This document shows positions 33,385 through 43,728 of a stretch of 64,000 nucleotides of DNA, piece by piece. The stretch's first letter is position 1, and every line of letters starts with the position of its first letter. A program made the translations under genes and the position numbers. Where the stretch lies: the NCBI GenBank assembly GCA_009192285.1, contig CM018608.1, positions 762,201-826,200 on the forward strand. The letters are read 5' to 3'. This DNA comes from Morchella semilibera. Taxonomy: Eukaryota; Ascomycota; Pezizomycetes; Pezizales; Morchellaceae. The notes under the pieces were generated by a model, which made no database searches, was not told the origin of the DNA, and saw only the letters and a program-made list of their open reading frames with translations.

Positions 33385-35186
33385 TCAGAAGAGGGCTGAG
33401 GGGGGGTGTCCAATTTCTTCTTCTTCTAGGGTATAGTGGAAGAGGAGCTGTTCTTGTGATGATGATGATAGCCGGGCGGTAATCAGATGTAACAGGCCAA
33501 GTGTAAGGGTCGCGTTTCGTTGTCGTGGCGGTGCTGATCAATGGGCGAGTGGCGCTGTCTCAATCGATACAAAGAGCAGAAGAAGCCAATGATCGCTCTG
33601 CGGCTAACTACTCGATCCACGCGCCGCCCATGCTGCAGCCAGTGGAACTGTGCCTGGGAGGGAGGAATGAGAGGGAGGGATTAAAGACACTGACAGACAG
33701 ACAGACAGGATGTAAAAATAAAATAAAAATATAAATATAAATATAAATAAATAAATAGTAAACTGCCAACTGGCCGACATTCTACAAACCCAGCCCAGCC
33801 CAGCTCTGTCCTGTCTGGAGTGGAAAAACCCCTCAAAAGATCTGATACTACAGGGACGCCTGATCTAGAATCTCCCCAGCAGGCAGGGCAGGCTATCCAT
33901 CTATCCTACGGATGGATGCTCTACTTTAGAAGAAGAGCAGCAGCGGGGGTCAAGTACGGTCCATGGGATATCACTCGAGACACATGTTTGCATGTGTTGT
34001 TGTTGCTGTTGTGGTTGCGGTTGCAGCCCTGTTGCCTTACAATGCCTGCCTACACTCCTACACTCCTACACTCCCCTACACTCCACTCCACTCCTCTCCC
34101 CCCCCCCCCCACACCCCCCAGTTATATGCAGCCCCCCTCTAGTTTGTTTCTTCCCCAAATCTGAGAAACATCGTAGATATCATCTAAAGCCTACATACAT
34201 CCCCCTCCCCCTCCCCCTCTCTCTGATCCCGCGCCGCGCCGCGCTGCACGGCCCTAGTAGAGTACCCCCCCCCCCTCCACCACATCGGGACCACCGCATT
34301 AACCGAGCCCCAACTTGCGGGGTCTTGCCAATTGATGTCGAGATACATACATCAGGTATATGTACATGTACTTAAGTAGCAGCAGATGGATCGATGGACT
34401 GTATCCAAAATTATTAATTACGATCTGGTAACGCGTATTGTATGACCCGGCTGGCTGCTGCTGCGGGGGGGGGGTAAAATAAAATAAAGTAAAATATACA
34501 CAAGATCGAGCAGTGGAACCCCCTCCCGATGGATGACATCTGGAGTATCTGATCAGATACATGCCTACAGACAGCCTACATGTACCGGGTGCTTGCTCGC
34601 GCATGTGGGAGCAGCTCTACTCTTGGAATTTACCCACCACACACACCACCACCACACTCGCGCAAGGAAAAGAAAAACACAAAGGAAAGAAAGAAAACGA
34701 TGACGTTTGGTGGATAAGGGATGATGAATTGAGATAACGATGAGATATGTAGATACGATACGCAGGACCGAGTTAAAAAAAAAAAAAGAATAGGAAAAGG
34801 TATATAGTATAATTTAATATGATTGCAACAGTTAGCTGATGAAAATAATCCCAACGTTCCAGACTCCCACTCCCATGTGAATCCCCAAAACAAAACAAAA
34901 GGAAGTAAAGGAATAGATAAACGAGATGACAAACGAGAGGGAAAAAAAAAAAGAAAAAAAAAAGAAAAAACACAGAAAAAACAAAGGGAAAGAAAGGAAG
35001 AAGAAAAGAAAGAAAAAAAACGCCTGCCCCAATAGACAAAAGAAATTTCCAAAATTATATAACACCAGTTGCTACAGTATGTTAATATGCTTTATATGCC
35101 ACTTCCCATCCAAAAAAAACAAAACCCAATGGCTACACAGGAAAAATGAACCAATCAGAACAATCACACCTAACCAAAAAAGCCCA
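33385..35186. other. Low-complexity-rich spacer
   Basis: Holds an (ata/aataa) AT tract at about 33717-33757, C-runs (34100-34110, 34266-34275), a G-run (about 34465-34475), two TACATGTA octamers (34363-34370, 34577-34584) and a purine-rich tract of A/G runs (about 34915-35030). The long Lys-rich and Phe-rich ORFs over that tract are composition artefacts. Confidence 0.5.
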
Positions 35187-37371
35187 CTACATCGAGAGCA
35201 TCTGCTGCACCTCTCCTAGGCTATCCCTCAACGAATCCTCATCCACGTATCCCGTCAACACACTTGGCTGGCTAATAACAGCCTTGCCACCAATCCGGAC
35301 GCTCCCGCCAGAACTCGTAGCCCCAGAGTCAGAACTAGCAGATGTTGTCGCGCCCTCATTTGTGGCCGTAGCTTCCTGTGCTGCCTCCACTGCCGGGCTA
35401 GGGGCTCCACCACCGACTCTCCAACCCCAGAGCCAACTGGCCCCCAGACCGGATTTCGCAGAGTCCTTTCGCGAAAGAGTAGTTTTTGGGTTTATAGATG
35501 GGCTTCCGGCGCTTTCTTGTAGTCCGAGGAGGCGACTATATGCCGAAGAGGTATTCCCGGTGCTGGGCGTACGGATCGCTATTCCTCGTGTGATAAATGT
35601 CTGTGCTGGGTTTGGAGTAACAGATGCCGCGAACGAGGGGGTGCGTTTTCCCTGTGAGGTTTCCGAGTTTCCTGATGAAATTGCTGGCGAGACAGCGAAG
35701 GATGTCGTGGTTAGGTTGAGATCCATGATGGAGAGCATCGACTCGTGGGAGGCTGCACGCCGTAGTTTAGTCGCGGGGATGATTGGGGATGAAGGCGCAG
35801 AGTATTCATGGTCCGACGGAACTTCTTCGGTAGTATGGAGGATTGAAAAGGGTGGGATTCCAAATGAACTGTCGCTTCGGCGAGCATACCTTGAGGAAGA
35901 GGTGGAGGCTTGCTTCTTGTGTCCCGGGATAAGGGCGGCTTGATAGTTCGAATCCGCGCTCGAAGGACGCGACGATTCAGGGCCGTTGTAGTCGAAGATT
36001 GAGGGCTCGCGGAATTCCGATGCTGGTGATGTCAATACCGACGAAGTAGTAGCTCGCGACCCCAACGACCACCTCTTTGATCCTCTTTGACTGAAGACCG
36101 AGGGTGGGCTGGCTCCGTTTACGTCCAGAGGAAGGAAGTGCTCGCCGCTGGCATGGCTTCTCCGCTTCTTCGCGCGCCGAGCTGCAGGTTTGGAGACACT
36201 CTTGCCTCCGCTTGACGGGGGTGGGTGGTAATGGTGGTGGTGAACGATCGTCTGTAGGGTCTTGGGCGGGGTTCTTCCTAGTTCCTGGCTCAGCGGGGAT
36301 GGGCCCCCCTCTACCTTGTGCATGCTTATCTCTTGTAGCTGTTCCCGTAGTCTATTCACCTCCTCCTGTGATGCCAACAGCATATCCCTCAACTCCGTAA
36401 TCCCGACCTGTAGGTGTCCATTCTCCGCAAGGATCTCCTTCATAAATCGGCTGAGTTGTGTTCGATCCGCGAGCGCTGTCAGTGTAGAAGCCCCAGTCTT
36501 TGGATCCACTATTCGCTTCTGATCCAACCTTTCAAGCAGGTTCTTTGACCTAACCTTCTCCATCCTATTCTCCATCTCAATCCTCTCCACCTGCTGCTCC
36601 AGCTCCTCCAACGCACGCTGTGCCTTCTTCCACCGTGCTACAGCAGCCCGTTCCTCGGCTTTCGTAGTAGTGACTGTATTTCTGAGCTCCTCCTGCTCAC
36701 TCTCCAAAACTGACAACTGGGCCTCCAAAACCTCGGTTCGCGCGGCCGTAGCAGAGATCCGTGTGAGCTCCTCCTGTTTAATATGTGAGCAACTATCATT
36801 CTGCCTCCCATACCCGACAAATTACGAAAACGTGCAAAAGTACTTGTACATAGTCACTCACATGCATAGCGTCGAGTTCTTCCTGGAGCTCCTGAGCACG
36901 GCTCTCGCTCAGGCACATGCTAATGTTGACATCCTCCAAGTTACCGAGCAGAAACTTGTTCTCGTCCGTAGTACGTGAATTCTCATCCTCAAGATCATTG
37001 ATCTTGGATTCCATATTGCGGATCTCCTGGTTCATCTTTTCACGTTCCCGTTGCGCCTCTGCCATGGAACTCTCGTGTCGTCGTAACAAAGCCTATTTCA
37101 ACACCCCACCGGTTAGGTTCATACCAAAAAGGCAAGGGGGGTGTTGCCTATAAACATAACATACCTGACCCAAAGTAGCGGCAGTTTGGACATCCTGCTC
37201 TAACGAGGCGAGCATTGCTTGGGCTCGCCTTGTGAAAGAGCAATCGTCACGGCCGCAACAACACTTCGTAGCCTCGGGGTCGTTTAGGGCGACGGACTGG
37301 TACTTTTGGTGGGCAAGGTTCTTGGTGAGGGATTCGAGAGACTGTTCATCTTCAGAGTCGGAGTATGACAT
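35187..37371 (-). CDS. Conserved fungal coiled-coil protein
   Basis: Three exons (37371-37165, 37092-36862, 36773-35187), all phase 0, give 674 residues. The N-terminus MSYSDSEDEQSLESLTKNLA is acidic. A compact CCCGRDDCSF motif (about residues 37-46) may bind metal. From about residue 50 to 330 there is near-continuous heptad-rich coiled coil (ALLRRHESSMAEAQRERE; NDLEDENSRTTDENKFLLG; QLSVLESEQEELRNTV; VGITELRDMLLASQEEVNRL). The C-terminal half is Ser/Pro-rich and basic, and the last residues, SLRDSLGEVQQMLSM, look like a short conserved helix. The CCCGRDDC-plus-coiled-coil layout recurs in other Pezizomycotina as I recall it, usually annotated as hypothetical. A structural or cytoskeletal role is a guess from the coiled coil. 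Confidence 0.75.
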
Positions 37372-39813
37372 CTCTCTCTAAAGTAGGCTGTAGACAAAGT
37401 GGAAGATCGCGTTCTTCCAAGTATGCAAGAGACGTGTACGTGTGTGGGTGGCTAGATCTAAAAGCCGGTTTTCTTTTTCTGTATCAATTGAGGGCGTTAA
37501 ATGTGACGTCCGGGTGCAGTAGTAGTAGTAAGTGGGGTGTATAAACAGAATATTGATTAACCGCTGTACTGAGCAAGGAATAAATGGGACGTAGAGTAGA
37601 TTTTTTTTTTCCTTCCTGGCCTTCAAGAACAGCACATTAGGGATTATGTAGGGGACGGGAAGGAGCAAGATAAATGAACAGGAGACGGGGGGGTGGGAAG
37701 AGGCCGTTCAATAGAAAGTCTCTCAAGATTGACGAAAGAGGTTTAGATACACCTATCTTAAGGTTGATATCTTTGATAGGTTGAAGACACATGCAAGAAG
37801 GAGTTTAGAGTGTAGTGTATATATCTACTACATATGCTCTCTATGCTTGGATGGTGTGGTGGTTGTGGTAGTTGTGGTGTGTGTAGAAATCATGCAGTGC
37901 AATCAGAGAAGATACTGCCTGCGTCTAGGGGGGGGGGGGGTTTCTTCTTTTCTAGGGCGGTGTAAGCACGATAGCAATTTCTCTTGATTTTAAAGAGAGA
38001 ACCATACCACTGGAACAGAAGATCAGTTTTTCACCCCTCGTATGGGTGTGTGTGACACTGCACACGGTACAGGTACAGAGCGAGTGTTTCTGCTCATTAA
38101 TTACGAGCTGTGATAGGTCGAAGCTGACTTATGAACCGGGGGTTAACTCCTGCCAGCCACACACACCAAAACCCGCAAACAAAACTTCGGCTCTACAAAC
38201 GTGGATAGAGATCCCAAAGAGGTAAGGCGCGTAGACAACAGGACTGCCAGCCCTGTCAATTCCGAAATGGTTCCTGAATTCGTGTGAGGTGTGTGTGGGT
38301 TGCCAGAGGCCCAGACGGAGTGTGCCTGAAGCCTAAGCCCGTTCGCATGTCTTAGTTAGTAGCAAAAATGTGCGGGAAGCGATTTGTTCCTGGTCTAAGG
38401 AAAAAAAAAAAAAACGGCTTCTAAAGCACATTTCGACCTTCCTTCCTTCCTTCGGCCCTGAATCCCTTCACTCCGAGTGTCCGAGAAGAGGTAGAAACCC
38501 CACACACTCGCCAATCACGCCTTGACTCTCCGGTGTTAGTTTCCACTACTATCACGAGACAAGGTGCCTAAGTAGGCATTAATAACAGCTCGTGTATTTC
38601 CTTTAGGTTAGGTGTAGGAAATTCAAGCACTCAAGTGGAGTAGAACCAAGCAGACCTAGACTATAAAGGTACAGAATAGTACATGACATCCCCCTGTTAA
38701 CCAACGAAGAGATTCTCCGGCTTACTTTGCTTCGTTGTCAAAGTACCAACGGGCCTTTCCGCATGAACAAGCAGTCCTAGGCGAATTTGTTCCGGGCTGT
38801 TGACCGTGGTTTTTCCTCTATTGCGTGGGCAGTCCAAGATGTACGCGAAATCTGGTATTCCTATCGAGTGGACGATAAAAGTCGCTCTTGAGTTTGAGAC
38901 TCCCCCCCCCTATCTACCGAGTCGCAAAGCCTCCAGATTTGGGATTTAGGGGGGTTAGGATTTTGAGATGATCATCGGATCTAACGCAGCGTGGGCGATC
39001 ACGGGGGAAGGGTTCGGCATGCACAGACCGCATCATGTCGTCATGAAAAAGCACTCGCAAGTCTGTCACGGTCGCCTAAGTGGTTGGGAAGGAAATATCG
39101 TGAGAAACACCACAGCAAAGATCATTCGATGGCTCAGACGTCAAATTCGCCATTGTTAATTCCAGGTCCTGGGGTTCTGGGGTGCATAAAGAGTTGTCTT
39201 CACGTAATACGTTTGGTTAACATGGGCCTTATGTATTATAATAGTACGGAGAAGCTTTACAGTAGCTAGGGAAACCAGTGAATCTTTACGCTAGATATGA
39301 TCTACAGATACGCAACGGACGTTGGTAAGAGCTTAACCCACCTTTTCTTCCTTCTTTTCAAACCATATCTCCCTGTTCAATCCTACTTTACCATTTATGG
39401 AGCTTATTAGTTGAATTTGGCCTATAGACCGTTTTCTAGGCTGAGGCAGAATTACGCGAGCTCGATTGATAATTCATGACTTGATCATTAAAGCTTGGTT
39501 AAAGAACAACAATGATTATCATACTCATAAGACTGATTGACTGATTCACTGATACGTTAGGTACACACACGTACTCATTCAAGATTCCATGATTACAGCA
39601 GACGTGAACCCAAGATTTCTCAATATCAAATTCTCTAGCCTGGAAACATGAAATCTTAACTATCAAGATACTCTCAGCTCCTCGTAACGCATAACTTATA
39701 AAACCGTCCCGTTCGACCCAAGTAACACAAATTATCCAACACAACTACTCCACACCCTCAATTACTCTACACCTTCAACTACTCCGCCCTTTAAGACACT
39801 CTACAATTCAGTC
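37372..39813. other. Long spacer, no supported gene
   Basis: About 2.4 kb with homopolymer runs (G-run about 37927-37940, A-run about 38400-38414) and (ccttc)n at about 38437-38453. ORFs such as 38968-39159 and 39499-39744 have no domain. No tRNA or snRNA was recognised. Confidence 0.4.
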
Positions 39814-40146
39814 ATGCCATTCTCGAACGCCCTGAACGATACGATCATCCGGCTGCAGGCCGAGATCTGCGCAATTGAAGACCTAATCTCCGAACGCAAC
39901 AAGTTCATACTTGACTTGCAAGGAGATTTCTTGTGTATGCTAGTGCGAAAACTTAGTTTTGAAGCTTTGGTGGGCGCCGGATATGTTTACGGGCCTGAGG
40001 AGTTGGGTATATATGAGAGGATGTGTTTCATGTGGATGGATATAGAAACTTGGGTCCAACAAATGCGGGACTGCATTGCGGATGATGAGAAGGAGTTTGA
40101 CAGTCTTTGGGAACAGTTGCATAAAGCAGTTTTGATGGAACAGTGA
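39814..40146 (+). CDS. Possible small orphan gene (110 aa)
   Basis: A complete ATG-to-stop frame of 110 codons encodes an acidic, Met/Trp-containing, mostly helical protein (NDTIIRLQAEICAIEDLISE; YERMCFMWMDIETWVQQMRD; DDEKEFDSLWEQLHKAV). Heptad-like hydrophobic spacing suggests a helical hairpin. Immediately upstream, CT-rich 'caactactcc/acaccctcaatta' repeats at about 39739-39790 look like a fungal leader. No similarity is recognised. Chance ORFs of this length do occur, so the call rests on composition and the leader-like sequence. Confidence 0.4.
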   Translation: MPFSNALNDTIIRLQAEICAIEDLISERNKFILDLQGDFLCMLVRKLSFEALVGAGYVYGPEELGIYERMCFMWMDIETWVQQMRDCIADDEKEFDSLWEQLHKAVLMEQ

Positions 40147-40454
40147 GAAATAAGGGCTTGGCCCGGTGTGTTTTTGTGGAGACTTTAGGTATTGAGGATA
40201 GAAGGTGAGCTTGGTGATTACATATGTAGAACGAGGGTCGGGACAGTTCAAATATTCACTAGTTACGAATTTTACTTATCTTTTGATCCCATGCGTCATG
40301 ATCGCATACTGTGACCCTGCGGATACCAAGCCAGTCAGCAATCCAAGAGAAAGGAGGGGCGCGGACCAAAGCCCGAATACACTTCATGCAATAATCATAC
40401 CTAAATTGGGTTGGTGGGGGGGGGGTTATCAAGTTCAAAGTGAGTGAGATTTTA
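40147..40454. other. Spacer before the MITE
   Basis: No gene seen. The ORFs at 39940-40251 (minus) and 40205-40447 (plus) overlap the small gene or lack coding character. Confidence 0.3.
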
Positions 40455-40613
40455 CAGTACCAAAAAGAGGGGTGGGATCACTACGGTATTCCCGTTGATA
40501 CGCTAGCATTGCGGTAGGAATACGGTATTTGTACAGTACTCTTCCTCTAATGCCGATTTAATTCGGTATTTGTCACTAAATTCCGTAGTGATTTCACCCC
40601 ATTTTTCATACTG
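40455..40613. mobile_element. MITE with pogo/Tc1-mariner-like ends
   Basis: The 159-bp element has terminal inverted repeats of about 34-36 bp: the left end starts 'cagtaccaaaaagagg' and the right end is the complement of 'cagtatgaaaaatgg'. Both continue into 'ATCACTACGG'. It is flanked by TA on both sides (40453-40454, 40614-40615), the target duplication of the Tc1/mariner superfamily. Ends beginning CAGT are typical of pogo/Fot1/Tigger relatives. It has no ORF, so it is non-autonomous. Arm identity is roughly 85%, which suggests it is not very recent. Confidence 0.82.
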
Positions 40614-40615
40614 TA

Positions 40616-41204
40616 GTCATATGTAATCACTCGAGTCTGGTTGTGGTTAGGGTTGGTAGCAAGCAAACTGCACAGAGTACCTTGCTACTCTGGCCACCTC
40701 CCCCTGCCCACACCTACTACCCCTACTGCGTCAATAGTGATATTTAGCTTCCTACCGCCCTTTCCTGTTGAGTCTATAAATCGCTTGGCTTGAAAACACT
40801 TACTCATCGCTAGAATATAACCCCTATAGATGACCATAATAAGGAAGAACTGATTGTTTGATAAGACTGGCACTGTGCTGGTGTTTAGTGCACTTCCGAC
40901 TATACATGAGAATTCGGCTCTTCGAGTTCTATGGGTAGGTCTCAGTTTATTCTAATGTTTTCCGGTTGCAGCAAGGCTTGAGAAAAAAAACTTGTTGGCC
41001 CGCAAAAGATGCTTTAGATGCTTGAATATAAAGATATAACAGCCATTTATAAAATGTACAAAACAAGAAAAAGCCCCCTTAAAACTTTAACAAGTCCCAA
41101 TACCCCGCACTGTATACCTGGCAAGCCGATGTACGTTTAAGAGAGTTGTAAAAAAACCGCAGTTTTCAAAAGAAAGTTCTTCACTCTGATTATATTCACT
41201 GATT
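40616..41204. other. Spacer / RAD52 3' region
   Basis: No supported gene. The ORF at 40685-40873 (minus) has no domain. AT-rich sequence just before 41205 probably holds the RAD52 3' UTR. Confidence 0.35.
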
Positions 41205-43267
41205 TCAGCTCATTCTAGCTTGTCGTTTTACATCGTTTCCAAAGTTCGTTGTTTGCTTATTCAGGTTTGTCCCTGCTGCATCACCAAGTGTGGGTCTAAA
41301 ACTACAAACGTCAGAAGCTAAATCGAAATCTGGGGAGACAGGGGTAGTAACTAACCCTGTATTTGTCACATCGGCGGGCCTTTTTACTCCTGCTGACGGG
41401 CCTGGCTGTCGAAAAGATCCTGACCCTCGCGGCTGTGGAGGCATTCCGATCTGTCTGTTCGTATTAAGACTCGGGTTCTCAAAGTTTGGACGGACATAGG
41501 CTCCCCCTGCCGGTCCCTGTGGTCCTGACAGCACTTTTCTAGGGACAGGCGAGGACTTGGAGTGATCAATGCCGACAGAACGAGGGATTGATGTTTGGTG
41601 ATGAGGGTTAAACGCCAACGCTTGATCAGGGACCAGTTTGTTTTCACCGTCAGTATCTATGACAGCCCTACCACTGAAAAATCCAACTGGTGGATTCTGG
41701 GGAGGTGGATTCTTCGGTGTTTCTGGCCCATCATTTAGTTGAGGAGCTGCGAGCGTTGGTACCGCTGGACTATGCTGTTGCGGCTGTTGTGGCTGTCCCC
41801 TCTGATTAATATTTTGCTGAATATTCTTGAAATTTGTATTGCTGTTTGCTTGTGGTTGTATCCGCACCGGTGTTGGCGATACATTAAAGCCACTCTGAGG
41901 AGTAGTTGCACGAGGCACTTGGGGCCCATTTGATTGTGGCCGTTGCATAGGCTGGTATTGGTTAGCTGGCAGAGCATGTACCTGGTGTTGCTGTTGGAGT
42001 TGAGGCTGTCGAAGCGATTGAGGTTGGTGTGATTGATTTATAGTGCTATTACTTACCTGTTGAGCACGTTGTGGTTGTGGTGTTTGTATATTTTGGCGAT
42101 GGGTTTGCGGAATTGTATTTTTATAATCGGTAGCAGATTTCTGACCGCCGATGTCGCCGTCACTAGATCGCAGTTAACATAGCGAAGTCAAAATGAAATT
42201 TGATATCACTAACGCAAGATCTAAGGCTACGTCGTCAGGCATAAGGTCATCGAGATCGCCACCATTTCCAAATATCCCTAATTCTTCAAATTCATCCCCT
42301 GGAAATATAGGCATGTTATGAGTAGCCGTCGCCTTATATACTTAGATAAGAAAAACAAACCCCCGTATTCATCATATGCCTCCGCTTCTGGTGATCCTAG
42401 GTAAAGTAAGGTACTGTTATGAATTTCGGAAATGTTACGGACCTTGCTTTTCATCAATTGGAGGTGAAACCATGGGTTCGTTATTTAAATTTCCTAAATT
42501 CACTAATGATTCTTTTTTGACTTGGGGTACAAAATCACTGTGCCTATGTAGTTTCCTCTCATCAAAGCGTGGCTAGACCTAGGATTAGTATCTTCAACAG
42601 CTGAATGGCGAGTTTAACATACAGGTGGTGCTCTCATTCTAGTAACTTTCGATAGATAGTCCTTGTCATGCAGGCAGTTTCCGAGAACATTTCCAAAACT
42701 ACGGAGTGTTCTTTTGAGAGCATCTGTCGTCCCCTCTTTTTTAGCCTTTTCGAATATTTGTGCCTTCTTGCCGTTTTCCATTTGGCCATATCCGATATCC
42801 TGGTACGAATGATTTAGTCCCACGGCCTACTTACAGCCGCTGCATGTTGGGGTAATATAATACCTCATGATAAGTTCCATCCTTCAAGGTCACCCGCACG
42901 ACAACAGATACTCCGACACTCCATTTCCCGTCCTTGCCTTCGTCGAGCTAAGTAGAGAATGTTAGAAAACCTTTCCAGTGGTCTAGAAAACAATCAAAGA
43001 GAAATTTACGAAATCAACTTCTGTACTTCTGACTGAAGATGACCACCCGTTAAAGCCAAAAACCTGGTTTGCAAGGCTAATACATTTATCTCCCGGGAGG
43101 TAATAGAGCTTTTTGCCGGATGGACCTGGCCTTGAAGAGATAAACTCTGGACCAAGCTGCTGGTCAAGCTTAGCTTGAAGAGTAGCAATTTGTATAGCTG
43201 TATAGGGTGATATTTTGGGTTCTTCAGAGGCAAGACCGAAACTTTTATGTTGTTCACCTAGCTTCAT
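41205..43267 (-). CDS. RAD52: Rad52 recombination mediator
   Basis: Seven exons (43267-43010, 42947-42864, 42799-42623, 42572-42443, 42396-42361, 42298-42214, 42162-41205) join in phase to 575 residues. Rad52 anneals single strands and loads Rad51 on RPA-coated DNA during homologous recombination. The conserved N-terminal annealing domain is clear: YTAIQIATLQAKLDQQLGPE, FISSRPGPSGKKLYYL, CISLANQVFGFNGWSSS, DIGYGQMENGKKAQIFEKAK, KEGTTDALKRTLRSFGNVLG. The C-terminal half is Gln/Pro/Asn-rich and disordered, as in other fungi, and ends KRQARMS. The 36-nt exon (EAEAYDEYG) was inferred only because splice sites and phase fit; skipping it also keeps frame. All introns are short. Confidence 0.92.
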
Positions 43268-43728
43268 CGTGGATCAGTGGCGGGGGAGCCGGAGGTAATT
43301 TTGAAATCGAAACTCCTATGTTTGATGATTGGGATCTAGAAATGGGGTTTAGTGTCGCAAATAGAGAAATGAAGGGCGGGCGGACTGGGCTTCTGAAAGC
43401 TCAAGGTTTTAGTTGAACAAATTTGAGTGTAAAGTCACTGTTTAAGCTGGAGTGGACGGGCGACGTGATGGAGAAACGCGCTCTACCCGCCAAGAGATCT
43501 TGGCTGGCCTAGCGCGTCTTCTCTGCAGTAGCTATGACGCACACCGGAAACGATCGCAGATAACAGTATTGTTACACAGAGTTTTACGGTACCGAACGAC
43601 ACTCGAGCAATGGAACTTAAAGAGGAAGAAAAAAAGGTGTCTAATACTATAAGTAGACAGTAACCTGTGTAACTCCTGACAAAAAAAAATCACATCCACC
43701 TAGGGTATTCATTAAGAGCGCTCGCGCT
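43268..43728. other. Spacer between TAF1 and RAD52 (tandem minus-strand genes)
   Basis: About 460 bp holding the RAD52 promoter and TAF1 3' end. No other gene. The ORF at 43452-43652 has no domain. Confidence 0.4.

Noticed and set aside
34823-35219. Lys-rich ORFs on plus and Phe-rich ORFs on minus
   Set aside because: Produced by a purine-run low-complexity tract; no normal protein composition or start context.
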